Positions 51,747 through 61,556 are shown, counted from the first letter of the stretch. The stretch is 64,000 bases of DNA from Clostridia bacterium (GCA_017399035.1 JAFQEM010000026.1:1-64000); one strand, 5' to 3'. The notes: generated by a model from the sequence alone, not told the origin. Translations and numbers: made by a program.

Positions 51747-52662
51747 TTTCTTTCTCTTTAGTATCTAAATTATCAATATTTGATTGACCTTTGACCGTAT
51801 CTATAACCATAAAAACGGTTGCGACTATCATAACAACTAAACCAACGTAAAAATTTACGTTAGGTCTTTCAGACAAAAATATTACGCCAAGCAAAACACC
51901 CACGAACGGTGCTATTGAATAATATGCGCTAGTTTTTGATGCACCAAGTTCACTTTGCGCAGTTACATAAAACTTAATGCTTAAGCCGTAAGCAACAAAG
52001 CCTAAAAGCATAATTGACGCAACAACTTGAATACTAGGCAATTTTTCTTTAACTATAAATGCAACGATTAAACTACCTAAACCCGAAAAAATTCCCTTTA
52101 TAACCACGATTTCCGTTGCGCTTTTATTGCTTATTTTTCTGGTGCAGTTATTTTCAAAACCCCAACAAACACACGCGCCCAAAACTAGCAACGAACCGCC
52201 GTTAAAGGTAAAACTTTCAACCCCGTCTAAACTCAAAATTATTCCCGAAATCACAACTAAAATGATTGCAATCCACAATTTAAAAGAAACTTTTTCTTTA
52301 AAAATCAAAAGCGCAATAAGCGTTGTGGCAACTATTTCAAAATTATTGAGTAAAGACGCGCTTGACGCCGTTGTTTGCCTTATACCTAACATCAACAAAA
52401 TGGGCGCAATTATATCTAAAACAACCATACCTATAACGAAAGGCAAATCACTTTTATTAAGTTTTTCAGTTTTAGCCTTAACCTTAAATAATCTTGCAAT
52501 AGCACCGTAAATAAAAAGCCCAACCCCTGCACCAAGATATAAAAACCCCGCAGTCATAACTGCGCCGGCTTTATCAGAGAGCATTTTAGAAAGGGGTATA
52601 TTTAACGCATATAGAAAAGCTGCAAAACAAGCATAAAGCGTAAAAACAATTTTTCTTTTCAT
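51718..52662 (-). CDS. EamA-family (DMT) transporter
   Basis: 314 residues, ten predicted membrane segments in two EamA repeats (about 5-145 and 155-290), typical of drug/metabolite exporters. Seen: repeat-1 end LLNNFEIVATTLIALLIFKEKVSFKLWIAIILV and repeat-2 end SIAPFVGVLLGVIFLSERPNVNFYVGLVVMI, both with the conserved E-x-(4-6)-W/Y boundary. The start has no ribosome site and is 8 bases from a consensus -10 box. The substrate cannot be deduced. Confidence 0.88.
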   Translation of the reverse strand: MKRKIVFTLYACFAAFLYALNIPLSKMLSDKAGAVMTAGFLYLGAGVGLFIYGAIARLFKVKAKTEKLNKSDLPFVIGMVVLDIIAPILLMLGIRQTTASSASLLNNFEIVATTLIALLIFKEKVSFKLWIAIILVVISGIILSLDGVESFTFNGGSLLVLGACVCWGFENNCTRKISNKSATEIVVIKGIFSGLGSLIVAFIVKEKLPSIQVVASIMLLGFVAYGLSIKFYVTAQSELGASKTSAYYSIAPFVGVLLGVIFLSERPNVNFYVGLVVMIVATVFMVIDTVKGQSNIDNLDTKEKENEVKREQII

Positions 52663-52670
52663 ATTTTTTT

Positions 52671-52699
52671 AGTATACCATAAATGCAACTTATTGTCAA
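52671..52699 (-). promoter_or_regulatory. Promoter of the EamA gene (leaderless geometry)
   Basis: Minus-strand TTGACA (52699-52694), 17-base spacer, TATACT (52676-52671); the ATG begins only 8 bases later. Confidence 0.85.
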
Positions 52700-52708
52700 A
52701 AAAACAAA

Positions 52709-52732
52709 ACCGTTCGCAAAAAACGAACGGTT
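52709..52732 (-). terminator. Terminator after hydA
   Basis: AACCGTTCG / CGAACGGTT stem; minus-strand T run follows. Confidence 0.85.
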
Positions 52733-52761
52733 TATATTTTTTAAACTAAAACAATTTATAA

Positions 52762-54465
52762 TTATTTGTTTTTAGGTTCGTAATGAGTGTGTAAAAGTTC
52801 GTGAGCCTTATGACCGCCAACTTCGCCAAAGAAGTTATCATAGAGCGCGCTTATTGCAGAATTTTCGTGGCTCTTTCTTGCGCTCATATTCGCATCAGTT
52901 TTATAAAGACCGCTTGCACGCATACCCTTATAGTCCATATCAGAACGCTTAAACGCATCAACGAAAGGTTGACCACCACCGTTTACGCAACCGCCAGGGC
53001 AACTCATTATCTCTATAAATTGATAATCACATTCACCTGATCTAACCTTATTGCAAATTTCAGTAGCATTTTTCAATCCACTAACAACTGCAACTTTAAC
53101 ATTTAAGTCGCCAACGGCATATTCAGCCTCTTTAACGCCTTGCATACCACGAACTTCACTAAATTCAACGTTGCCGAGTTTTTGACCCGTGATAGTTTCA
53201 ACCGCAGTACGAAGAGCGGCTTCCATAACACCACCAGACGCACCGAATATTACGCTTGCGCCCGTGTATTCTTTAAATGGAACGTCGGGAAGACTTTCTT
53301 CTAAATATTTGAAGTGTATACCGTGTTCACGAATCATACGAACAACTTCTTGAGCAGAAAGAACGTAATCTACGTCGCCGTTAAATTTAGCGCGCTTTGC
53401 TTCGTCTTTCTTTGCTGAACAAGGCATTATTGCAACGTGAACGTGTTTCTTTTCACCCTTATAAGTAGCCTTTACAGTTGCAGCAAGCATTTGCATAGGA
53501 CTCTTACAAGTAGAAATATTATCCAAAAGGTCGGGATATTTATCTTCTGCAAATCTTATCCAAGCAGGACAGCAAGAAGTGAACATAGGCAACTTTCCAC
53601 CCTTTTTAATTCTGTGGATAAGTTCGTTAGACTCTTCCATAATGGTAAGGTCTGCACCGATATTAGTATCGTAAACCTTATCAAAACCCATTTCTTTCAA
53701 GGCGGTTACGAGTTTGCCCATAACGTTTGTGCCTTCTTCAAAGCCAAATTCAGTGCCAAGCCCTACTCTAACAGCAGGCGCAACTTGAACTGAAACTTCA
53801 ACTTCTGGATTGCCAAGCGCTTTCCAAACTAGGTCTGCGTCATCACGAATAGTGATTGCGCCCGTAGGACAAACTGCAGCGCATTGACCACAGCCAACGC
53901 AAGGAGAATTTGCAATATCACCGTCAAAAGCGGTTGCAATTTTCATTTTTGAACCACGGAAAGCATAGTCTATTGCGCCAACCGATTGAATTTCATTACA
54001 CATTCTTACGCACTTACCGCAAAGAATACATTTACCTGGGTCACGCAAAATGCAATATGAAGAATGGTCGGGAGAAAGTTGACAAGCGTTATTAGGAAAT
54101 CTTACGCCTTCAATATTGAACTTATAGGCAAACTCTTGCAATCTGCACTTACCGCTCATATGACAAGTGGTGCAATCTCTGCAGTGGTTTGCAAGAAGAA
54201 GTTCAAGAATCATTTTTCTGTATTTACGAAGTTTTGCGGTGTTGGTTTTGATAACCATACCTGCGCGTGGTGGGGTTGAGCAAGATGCCTCTAATCTGCC
54301 ACGTTCGTCTTCAAACATACACATTCTGCACGCGCCGTAAATGGAAAGTTCAGGGTCATAACAGAACGCAGGAATTTCAATACCAACTTTTCTTGCTAAT
54401 TCTAGAATATTTTTTTCGCCGTTAATTTCAGCTTTTATGCCGTCAATAATCATATATTCACTCAT
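52762..54465 (-). CDS. hydA: [FeFe] hydrogenase catalytic subunit HydA (group A, NADH-linked)
   Basis: 567 residues. Seen: N-terminal [2Fe-2S] (Cys35, 46, 49, 62), a His-ligated [4Fe-4S] (H94, Cys98, 101, 107), two [4Fe-4S] sites (Cys146-156 and Cys189-199) and the H-cluster motifs TSCCPAW (297-303, the second Cys being the likely proton-relay residue), PCSAKKDEA and EIMSCPGGCVNGGGQP. This matches the trimeric electron-bifurcating hydrogenases (Hyd/Hnd). It follows hydB by 5 bases. Evolves or consumes H2 in the cytoplasm using reduced ferredoxin and NADH. Confidence 0.96.
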   Translation of the reverse strand: MSEYMIIDGIKAEINGEKNILELARKVGIEIPAFCYDPELSIYGACRMCMFEDERGRLEASCSTPPRAGMVIKTNTAKLRKYRKMILELLLANHCRDCTTCHMSGKCRLQEFAYKFNIEGVRFPNNACQLSPDHSSYCILRDPGKCILCGKCVRMCNEIQSVGAIDYAFRGSKMKIATAFDGDIANSPCVGCGQCAAVCPTGAITIRDDADLVWKALGNPEVEVSVQVAPAVRVGLGTEFGFEEGTNVMGKLVTALKEMGFDKVYDTNIGADLTIMEESNELIHRIKKGGKLPMFTSCCPAWIRFAEDKYPDLLDNISTCKSPMQMLAATVKATYKGEKKHVHVAIMPCSAKKDEAKRAKFNGDVDYVLSAQEVVRMIREHGIHFKYLEESLPDVPFKEYTGASVIFGASGGVMEAALRTAVETITGQKLGNVEFSEVRGMQGVKEAEYAVGDLNVKVAVVSGLKNATEICNKVRSGECDYQFIEIMSCPGGCVNGGGQPFVDAFKRSDMDYKGMRASGLYKTDANMSARKSHENSAISALYDNFFGEVGGHKAHELLHTHYEPKNK

Positions 54466-54469
54466 AATT

Positions 54470-56343
54470 TTACATCTCCTTTATAGCCTTAAACGGACAG
54501 TTAGAAAGACAAGCGCCACACTTAATGCAAAGTTTTTGGTCGATAACGAAAGGCTTTTTAATTTCGCCTTTGATAGCGTTTACAGGGCAATTTCTTGCGC
54601 ACTTTGAACAACCCTTACAAAGTTCAGGGTCAATAGTGATTGTCTTTAACTTTTGGCACGCGCCCGCAGGACATTTCTTATCATAGATATGTGCCTTATA
54701 TTCGTTTTCAAAATATTTAATGGTAGAAAGCACGGGACCTGCAGCAGTTTTTCCAAGACCGCAAAGCGCTGTTTTAGAAATTGCTTCGCCAAGTTCTTTC
54801 AAGAGTTCAATATCGCCGTCTTCACCCTTACCGTCAACGATACGGTTAAGAATTTCAAGCATACGCTTTGTACCTTCTCTACAAGGTACGCACTTTCCAC
54901 AACTTTCTTTTTGAGTAAAGTCCATAAAGAAACGAGCAACTTCAACCATACAGGTCTTTTGGTCCATAACAACCAAACCACCTGAACCGATAATTGCGCC
55001 AACTTTAGAAAGTGAATCAAAGTCAAGCGGTAAATCAAAATGTTCTTCGGTTAAACAACCACCAGAAGGTCCACCGATTTGAACTGCCTTAAATTCTCCA
55101 CCGTCACGAACACCGCCACCGATATCGAATATAACTTCACGCAAGGTTGTTCCCATAGGAACTTCAATAAGACCAGCATTTTGGATATTACCAGTAAGCG
55201 CAAAAGTTTTAGTACCAGTAGAGTTTTCCGTACCGATTTTCTTAAACCATTCACTACCTTTATTGATGATGGTAGAAACGTTAGCATAAGTTTCAACGTT
55301 GTTTAGAACGGTTGGTTTATCAAACAAACCGTGTTCAACCGTGCGTGGGGGTTTTGTTCTAGGCATACCGCGTTTACCTTCGATAGACGCAGTAAGAGCA
55401 GAACCTTCACCACAAACGAACGCGCCAGCACCACGATTAATGTGCATCTTAAACGAAAAGTTCGTTCCTAAAATATTATCGCCTAAAAGACCGAGTTCAG
55501 TTGCTTGCTCTATAGCAAGAGTAAGTCTTGCAACAGCCTTTGGATATTCTGCACGAACGTAAATATAACCGTCGTTTGCACCCGTAGCAATACCAGCGAT
55601 TACCATACCTTCAATCATACGGTGGGGTCGTCTTCCATAACCGACCAATCCATAAATGCACCGGGGTCACCTTCGTCCCCGTTACAAACAACGTATTTGG
55701 GGAAATTATTTTGTCTTGCAACTTGGCTCCATTTTCTACCTGCGGGGAATCCGCCACCGCCACGGCCACGAAGACCTGATTCACTAATCTCGTTAATAAT
55801 GTCTTCACTAGACATATCAAAAAGAGCCTTTTCAAGTGCAACGTAACCACCTGTAGCAAGATATTCTTCAATAGACGTAGCGTCGATTTTATCGCAGTTG
55901 TCTAAAATCATACGAGTTTGCTTTTTATAGAAAGGAATTTCTTTTTGTTCTCTATAAATTTTTCCGTCTTGAGTGTAAACAAGGCGGTCAACACATTCGC
56001 CGTTAATTATTGTCTTTTCAATAATTTCTTCACAATCTTCAACGGCCACCTTAACGTAAAGCCAACCTTGTGGTTCAATTCTTACAAGCGGACCTATTTC
56101 GCAAAAACCGTGGCATCCGCTCTCTTTAAGTCTAACGGAATCACTATGCGGTTCTTTTTGAAGTTCCAAAGAGAAGTTTACCCCTTTTTCCTTCATAATA
56201 TCCGCAAACTTATCGTAAATTTTAAGTGCGCCCTTAGAAACACAACCTGCGCCTGCGCAAACTATTATTCTTTTTGCTTCCGCTTGCATTCTTGCAACAA
56301 CTTGCGCGCGGAGTTCTTGTAATTCTTTTCTGGATTTTAACAT
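54470..56343 (-). pseudogene. hydB: NADH-binding subunit HydB, interrupted by a one-base frameshift
   Basis: Two frames make one protein. The upstream part (56343-55615) has a thioredoxin-like [2Fe-2S] domain (CAGAGCVSKGALKIYD, SGCHGFCEIG) and the NuoF nucleotide motif GLRGRGGGGFPAGRKWS to CNGDEGDPGAFMDWSVMEDDP. The downstream part (from 55648) resumes with PHRMIEGMVIAG and ends in ESCGKCVPCREGT and two ferredoxin clusters. The break is at a C run (plus-strand GGGG at 55624-55627), one base short of the in-frame reading. Expected single length about 600. It is either a true disruption or an assembly error; coding on both sides is well preserved. Confidence 0.85.
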
Positions 56344-56817
56344 TTATGCGTTCTCCTTTAAAGATTTCACTAAAGCCACAGCCTTTTCAGGGGTCATGGT
56401 AGGATAAATTTCGTTATTCAACGTAATTGCAGGTGCTGAAGAGCAAGCGCCCAAGCAAGCAACCGTTTCAACCGTAAACATAAGGTCGTCAGTAGTTTTC
56501 TTTTCTTCTGAAAGACCAAGTTCCTTTCTCAACGCCTCTAAAATAGGAACGGAGTGGCGAACGTGACAAGCCGTGCCATCGCAAACCTTAATAACGTATT
56601 TTCCCTTTTGCTCAAGAGAAAAGTTTTCATAAAAAGTTGCAACACCGTAAATTCTTGCTTCTGAAATGCCTAATTTTTTTGAAAGATAAGGAAATACTTC
56701 TTTAGGCAAATACCTATAATGTTCTTGCGCGTATTGCAATATAGCAATAAGCGAACTTTCTTTGTTGCCAAACTGTTCAATCGCTCTATCGAGCACAGTG
56801 TAATCAAATGCTGTCAT
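56344..56817 (-). CDS. hydC: NuoE-like thioredoxin-fold [2Fe-2S] subunit HydC
   Basis: 157 residues of the NuoE/HydC family. Seen: N-terminal helical domain with HYRYLPKEVFPYLSKKLGISEARIYGVATFY and the four cluster cysteines in CDGTAC and CLGACSSAP. Passes electrons from NADH-linked HydB to HydA. The start is at 56817 after GGAGG; the apparent upstream start is in the leader. Immediately upstream of hydB with adjacent ATG/stop. Confidence 0.93.
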   Translation of the reverse strand: MTAFDYTVLDRAIEQFGNKESSLIAILQYAQEHYRYLPKEVFPYLSKKLGISEARIYGVATFYENFSLEQKGKYVIKVCDGTACHVRHSVPILEALRKELGLSEEKKTTDDLMFTVETVACLGACSSAPAITLNNEIYPTMTPEKAVALVKSLKENA

Positions 56818-56854
56818 AAAACCTCCATTAGTATACATATATTTTAGTTAAGTT

Positions 56855-56891
56855 TGTAAAACCGTTCGCTTAATTAGTGAACGGTTTTACT
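56855..56891 (-). terminator. Terminator between nfnB and hydC
   Basis: GTAAAACCGTTC / GAACGGTTTTAC stem; a T-rich minus-strand tail follows, separating nfnAB from hydCBA transcription. Confidence 0.8.
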
Positions 56892-56896
56892 ATAAA

Positions 56897-58279
56897 TTAT
56901 TTACTTAAATATTCGTCAATAGCTTTCGCTGCAGTTTTGCCTGCGCCCATAGCAAGTATAACGGTAGCCGCACCGGTAACCGCGTCGCCACCAGCGTAAA
57001 CTGCTTGAACTGAAGTTGCGCCAAATTCGTCGGTAATAATACCGCCGTGTTTGTTGACTTCTAAACCTTCTGTAGTTGACTTAATAAGTGGGTTGGGTGA
57101 AGTGCCAAGTGCCATAATAACAACGTCTGCCTCAATGTCAAATTCGCTACCTTCAATAGCAACGGGACGACGACGACCTGAAGCGTCAGGTTCACCAAGT
57201 TCCATCTTAATGCAAGTAACAGCGTCTACCCAACCAGTTTCGTTACCCTTGATAGAAACGGGGTTAGTAAGAAGGTCGAAAATAATACCTTCTTCCATAG
57301 CGTGTTCAACTTCTTCTTTTCTTGCGGGAAGTTCGTCAAGCGTTCTTCTGTAAACGATATGAACGTCGCCACCCAAACGTTTTGCGCATCTTGCAGCATC
57401 CATAGCAACGTTACCGCCACCAACTACAACTACTTTTTTACCTTTCTTAATAGGCGTTGAAGAATCTTCTCTATAAGCCTTCATAAGGTTGATACGTGTT
57501 AAGAATTCGTTTGCAGAATATACACCGTTAAGGTTTTCACCAGGAATATTCATAAATTTAGGTAGACCTGCGCCCGAACCAACGAAAACAGCCTTAAATC
57601 CGTATTCTTTAATAAGTTCTTCGATAGAGATAACTTTACCGATAACCATATTAGTTTCAATTTTAACGCCCAAATCTTTAAGCGTGTCAATTTCTTTTTG
57701 AACGATAGTTTTAGGAAGACGGAATTCAGGAATACCGTAAACCAAAACGCCACCCGCCAAATGGAAGGCCTCGAAAACGGTTACTTCATAACCTTTTTTA
57801 GCAAGGTCCCCTGCGCAAGTAAGCCCAGAAGGTCCAGAACCTACAACGGCAACTTTAATTCCGTTGCTTTCAGGTTTAACAGGTTTTTCAGTGCAGTGAG
57901 CGTTATGGTAATCAGCAACGAATCTTTCTAACCTACCGATACCAACGGGTTCGCCTTTTATACCACGCACGCAATATTTTTCACATTGAGATTCTTGTGG
58001 GCAAACCCTACCGCAAACTGCGGGAAGTGAAGAAGATTGAGCGATAATTTGATATGCGCCCTCAAAATCTTTTTCACGAATCTTTGCAATAAATTCAGGA
58101 ATATGCACCATAACGGGGCAACCGTTTACACAGGGTTTGTGTTTACAGTTAAGGCATCTTTCAGCCTCGTCAATAGCCTGCTCTACGGTATATCCTAAAG
58201 CAACTTCTTCAAAATTTTTATTTCTAACGTCTGCGTCTTGATGAGGCATAACGTTCTTTTTTAAAGACATATTAGGCAT
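56897..58279 (-). CDS. nfnB: NADH-dependent ferredoxin:NADP+ oxidoreductase subunit NfnB (glutamate-synthase-small-subunit-like)
   Basis: 460 residues. Seen: N-terminal double [4Fe-4S] cysteine region (CLNCKHKPCVNGCP and CGRVCPQESQCEKYC), an FAD motif VVGSGPSGLTCAGDLAKKGYEVTVFE and an NADPH motif VVGGGNVAMDAARCAKRLG, then VIMALGTSPNP. It matches the NfnB/GltA small-subunit family. Adjacent to NfnA (2 bases), which makes the bifurcating Nfn assignment likelier than glutamate synthase; no large GOGAT subunit is present. Confidence 0.9.
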   Translation of the reverse strand: MPNMSLKKNVMPHQDADVRNKNFEEVALGYTVEQAIDEAERCLNCKHKPCVNGCPVMVHIPEFIAKIREKDFEGAYQIIAQSSSLPAVCGRVCPQESQCEKYCVRGIKGEPVGIGRLERFVADYHNAHCTEKPVKPESNGIKVAVVGSGPSGLTCAGDLAKKGYEVTVFEAFHLAGGVLVYGIPEFRLPKTIVQKEIDTLKDLGVKIETNMVIGKVISIEELIKEYGFKAVFVGSGAGLPKFMNIPGENLNGVYSANEFLTRINLMKAYREDSSTPIKKGKKVVVVGGGNVAMDAARCAKRLGGDVHIVYRRTLDELPARKEEVEHAMEEGIIFDLLTNPVSIKGNETGWVDAVTCIKMELGEPDASGRRRPVAIEGSEFDIEADVVIMALGTSPNPLIKSTTEGLEVNKHGGIITDEFGATSVQAVYAGGDAVTGAATVILAMGAGKTAAKAIDEYLSK

Positions 58280-58281
58280 AA

Positions 58282-59124
58282 TTATTTAACCTCCTTTTTG
58301 AAAAGGTTGCAAGTATCTTCATATTTGTGTCTTTCCCACTCTTTATAACTTGCCCCACGTTTCATAGCCTCGTCAAAGTCAACCAAATGACCGTCAAATT
58401 CAGGTCCGTCAACGCACGCAAACTTTGTTTCTCCGCCAACGGTAAGACGGCAACCACCGCACATACCCGTTCCGTCAATCATTATCGGGTTCATTGAAAC
58501 TATGGTTTTAACGCCGTATTCTTTGGTGAGTTTGCAAACGAATTTCATCATAATAACAGGTCCGATTGCAATAACTTCATCATACTGTTCGCCACTTTCA
58601 ATAAGGTTTTTAAGAGCGTCGGTAACCAAACCTTTAGTACCAGCAGTACCGTCGTCGCTCATAAGAACGTATTTATCGCTAACAGCCTTAAATTCATCTT
58701 CTAAAATAACTAAATCTTTGCATCTAAAACCAACGATAGAGTGAACTTCTGCACCCTCTTCGTGAAGTTTTTTTGCAACAGGGTATGCGATTGCACAACC
58801 AACGCCACCACCAACAACGGCAACTTTTTTAAGACCTTTGGTATGAGTAGCGTTTCCAAGCGGACCAACAAAGTCTGCAACCGAGTCGCCAACTTCAAGT
58901 TGGTTAAGAGTGTAAGTTGTTGCACCTACAATCTGGAAAATAACGGCAACCGTTCCCTTTTCCCTGTCATAATCAGCAACAGTTAAAGGAATCCTTTCGC
59001 CGTCTTCAGTAGCCCTTATAATGACGAACTGACCAGCCTGCGCTTTTTTAGCAACGTAGGGTGCGTAAACGTCAATACGAGTTACGGTGGGGTTAAGCAC
59101 TTTTTTGTCAACAATTTTGAACAT
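58282..59124 (-). CDS. nfnA: NfnA, FAD/NAD-binding ferredoxin:NADP+ oxidoreductase subunit
   Basis: 280-residue ferredoxin-reductase-type (PyrK-like) subunit. Seen: FAD region IPLTVADYDREKG, NAD motif VVGGGVGCAIAYPVAKKL, and a C-terminal [2Fe-2S] segment CGGCRLTVGGETKFACVDGPEF. The start at 59124 is preceded by AAGGAGAG; 17 upstream codons in frame are leader. First gene of the nfnAB-hydCBA run. Confidence 0.92.
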   Translation of the reverse strand: MFKIVDKKVLNPTVTRIDVYAPYVAKKAQAGQFVIIRATEDGERIPLTVADYDREKGTVAVIFQIVGATTYTLNQLEVGDSVADFVGPLGNATHTKGLKKVAVVGGGVGCAIAYPVAKKLHEEGAEVHSIVGFRCKDLVILEDEFKAVSDKYVLMSDDGTAGTKGLVTDALKNLIESGEQYDEVIAIGPVIMMKFVCKLTKEYGVKTIVSMNPIMIDGTGMCGGCRLTVGGETKFACVDGPEFDGHLVDFDEAMKRGASYKEWERHKYEDTCNLFKKEVK

Positions 59125-59147
59125 AAACTCTCCTTCTCGTGGTAATA

Positions 59148-59180
59148 GGCGGTTTTGCTTATGCGTTAAGCCCAACCGCC
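59148..59180 (-). promoter_or_regulatory. Leader hairpin in front of nfnA
   Basis: GGCGGTT (59148-59154) / AACCGCC (59174-59180) with inner GCTT/AAGC. It lies between the promoter (59209-59237) and the ribosome site and may modulate mRNA stability or translation. Confidence 0.5.
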
Positions 59181-59208
59181 ATATATATAATGTTTATTTG
59201 ATATACAT

Positions 59209-59237
59209 ATTCTATCACATTTATGAATTAAACACAA
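59209..59237 (-). promoter_or_regulatory. Promoter of the nfnA operon
   Basis: Minus-strand TTGTGT (59237-59232), 17-base spacer, TAGAAT (59214-59209). Not a recognised Rex operator. Confidence 0.6.
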
Positions 59238-59295
59238 GGCATTTTAAAAATTTTTTAATAAAATAAAGATGTAATTTGTGGTAAATAAAAAGGCG

Positions 59296-59325
59296 CAAAA
59301 AAAACCGCTGAAATTCAGCGGTTTT
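59296..59325 (-). terminator. Terminator after glnN
   Basis: AAAACCGCTGAA / TTCAGCGGTTTT hairpin (59301-59325) with an eight-T tail on the minus strand. Confidence 0.9.
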
Positions 59326-59337
59326 AATTTTACTTTT

Positions 59338-59370
59338 TCCCCTTAAAGATTAAGGGGTTAGGGTTTTTGC
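59338..59370 (+). repeat. Dispersed intergenic repeat, partial copy 3
   Basis: Shares only the leading hairpin CCCCTTAAAGATTAAGGGG and GTTAGGGTTTTT with copies 1 and 2, then diverges. Placed just 3' of the glnN stop. Confidence 0.75.
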
Positions 59371-59388
59371 AAAATCTATAAACTGTTT

Positions 59389-61488
59389 TTAATACTTAAC
59401 ACTGTAAAGTATATCTTCATACGACGGGAAAGCAGAAAAATCTTTGCCAACAAGCATTTCCATACCGTCTGCATAAAGCCTTAAATCTGCCATATCTTTA
59501 AGTAAAGACTTTTCACAATATTTAGCCTTTTTAAGGTTTGACCAAGTGGAATCGTAAGCGTCAACGTCGCTAACCAACTTATCTAGCGCATCAGAGAATT
59601 TTTCTGAAAGTTCAGAAAGTTTATTCAAAATTTTACTTTCTAAACCGCAAGCGGTTATTCCACAATCTTTCTTTAAATTGATTTCATTAAGCAAGAACGC
59701 TTGATAATCTATAACGGCAGGTGTAATTTCTTTTCTTGCAATATCTATTGCCGTAAGCGCCTCAATAGATACTATATTGCAATAGTTTTCAAGCAAAATT
59801 TCCATTCTAGAATGAATTTCTTGTTCAGATAAAACCCTGTGAGTAGTGAAAAGTTCAATATTTTTTGGGTCGGTATAGCGTGGCAAAGCGTCAACCGTTG
59901 TTTTAAGATTTAATAACCCACGGCGTTTTGCCTCTTTTTCCCACTCTTTAGAATAGTTATTTCCACTAAAAATAATTCTCTTGTGATTAGTAATCGTTTG
60001 TTTGATAAGCGCGCTTAACTCTGCGTTAAAATCATCTGCCTTTTCAAGCCTATCTGCAAACACTCTCAATTCTTCGGCAACTATAGTATTGATTATAAAG
60101 TTGGGGCAAGCAATATTAGTTGAAGAACCTACCATACGGAACTCAAACTTATTGCCCGTAAACGCAAACGGAGAAGTTCTGTTTCTATCCGTTGAATCTT
60201 TAGGTATAGTAGGCAGAACTGAAACGCCTATTTTTAGTTCGGTTTTTTCTTTTGCAGAATATTCTTCGCCCGCTTCTATTGCTCTTAAAATTTCGTCAAG
60301 TTCTTCGCCAAGATAAATTGAAATTATTGCAGGCGGGGCTTCGTAACCGCCAAGACGGTGGTCGTTACCCGCAGATGCAACCGATATTCTAAGTAAATCT
60401 TGATGTTCGTCAACCGCTTTAATTACTGCAAGCAAGAACAACAAAAACTGTGCGTTTTCAGCAGGAGTATCACCTGGTTCAAGCAAGTTTTCGCCAAGGT
60501 CGGTTGAAATCGACCAGTTGTTATGCTTACCGCTACCGTTAACTGATGCAAAAGGTTTTTCGTGCAACAAACAAACTAAACCGTGTTTATTTGCAACGCT
60601 TTTCATAAGTTCCATAGTTAGTTGGTTTTGGTCGGTTGCAATATTAGTTGAAGTATAAACTGGCGCAAGTTCGTGTTGAGCAGGCGCCGCCTCGTTATGT
60701 TTTGTTTTTGCATAAACGCCAAGTTTCCACAACTCTTCATCAAGTTCTTTCATAAAAGCGGAAACTCTAGGTTTTATTGCGCCGTAATAATGGTCTTCAA
60801 GTTTTTGACCTTTTGCAGGGCGCGCGCCAAAGAGCGTTCTTCCACAATGCACTAGGTCTAACCTTGATTCGTAAACACTTTTATCTATCAAAAAATATTC
60901 TTGTTCTGCACCAACGGTGGGCGTAACTTTTTTCGCCTTATCGTTTCCAAAAAGCCTTAAAACACGCAAGGCTTGTTTATTGAAGGCGTCCATAGAGCGT
61001 AACAACGGCGTCTTTTTATCAAGAGCCTCTCCACCGTAAGAACAAAATGCAGTGGGAATATAAAGACTGCCGTCTTTAACGAAAGCGTAAGAAGTAGGGT
61101 CCCAAGCGGTATATCCACGAGCCTCGAAAGTTGCGCGAAGACCACCTGACGGAAAACTTGATGCGTCAGATTCGCCCCTAACCAAAGACTTTTCTGAAAA
61201 CTTCATAATAACGTCGCCGTCGCCGTAGGGTTCAACAAAACTATCGTGTTTCTCTGCCGTTATGCCCGTCATAGGTTGGAACCAGTGCGTAAAATGAGTT
61301 GCGCCCTTTTCTATTGCCCAGTCTTTCATAGCCGACGCAACTATTTTTGCCGCGTCGTGAGAAAGTGGCTTACCCTCGTCTTTTGCAAGACGAACGGCGT
61401 CGTAAGCCTCTTTAGGCAAACGCTCTTTCATAACCTTATCGTTAAAAACCATACACCCAAAAATTTCAGGGATATTTAAGCCTTTCAT
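59389..61488 (-). CDS. glnN: Glutamine synthetase, type III
   Basis: 699-residue GSIII, ATP-dependent glutamine synthesis, the dodecameric form typical of Bacteroides and many Clostridia. Seen: EKHDSFVEPYGDGDV, SSFPSGGLRATFEARGYTAWDP (glutamate-binding region), VGAEQEYFLIDKSV (metal ligands), NEAAPAQHELAPVYTSTN and KPFASVNGSGKHNNWSIS, in GSIII order. ATG at 61488 after AAGGAGAA. It has its own promoter and a palindromic operator-like sequence, described separately. Confidence 0.96.
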   Translation of the reverse strand: MKGLNIPEIFGCMVFNDKVMKERLPKEAYDAVRLAKDEGKPLSHDAAKIVASAMKDWAIEKGATHFTHWFQPMTGITAEKHDSFVEPYGDGDVIMKFSEKSLVRGESDASSFPSGGLRATFEARGYTAWDPTSYAFVKDGSLYIPTAFCSYGGEALDKKTPLLRSMDAFNKQALRVLRLFGNDKAKKVTPTVGAEQEYFLIDKSVYESRLDLVHCGRTLFGARPAKGQKLEDHYYGAIKPRVSAFMKELDEELWKLGVYAKTKHNEAAPAQHELAPVYTSTNIATDQNQLTMELMKSVANKHGLVCLLHEKPFASVNGSGKHNNWSISTDLGENLLEPGDTPAENAQFLLFLLAVIKAVDEHQDLLRISVASAGNDHRLGGYEAPPAIISIYLGEELDEILRAIEAGEEYSAKEKTELKIGVSVLPTIPKDSTDRNRTSPFAFTGNKFEFRMVGSSTNIACPNFIINTIVAEELRVFADRLEKADDFNAELSALIKQTITNHKRIIFSGNNYSKEWEKEAKRRGLLNLKTTVDALPRYTDPKNIELFTTHRVLSEQEIHSRMEILLENYCNIVSIEALTAIDIARKEITPAVIDYQAFLLNEINLKKDCGITACGLESKILNKLSELSEKFSDALDKLVSDVDAYDSTWSNLKKAKYCEKSLLKDMADLRLYADGMEMLVGKDFSAFPSYEDILYSVKY

Positions 61489-61510
61489 AAATTCTCCTTT
61501 AACCTTGCTG

Positions 61511-61549
61511 TAACGTTGACAACAAACGCATTAACTATGTTCAACGTTA
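61511..61549 (-). promoter_or_regulatory. glnN leader inverted repeat
   Basis: TAACGTTGA (61511-61519) and TCAACGTTA (61541-61549): perfect 9-base arms, in the transcribed leader between promoter and ribosome site. Confidence 0.55.
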
Positions 61550-61556
61550 TTATAAA

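Noticed and set aside
56897..58279. Glutamate synthase small subunit
   Set aside because: No large GOGAT subunit in the window, and the 2-base junction with an NfnA-type gene fits Nfn better.
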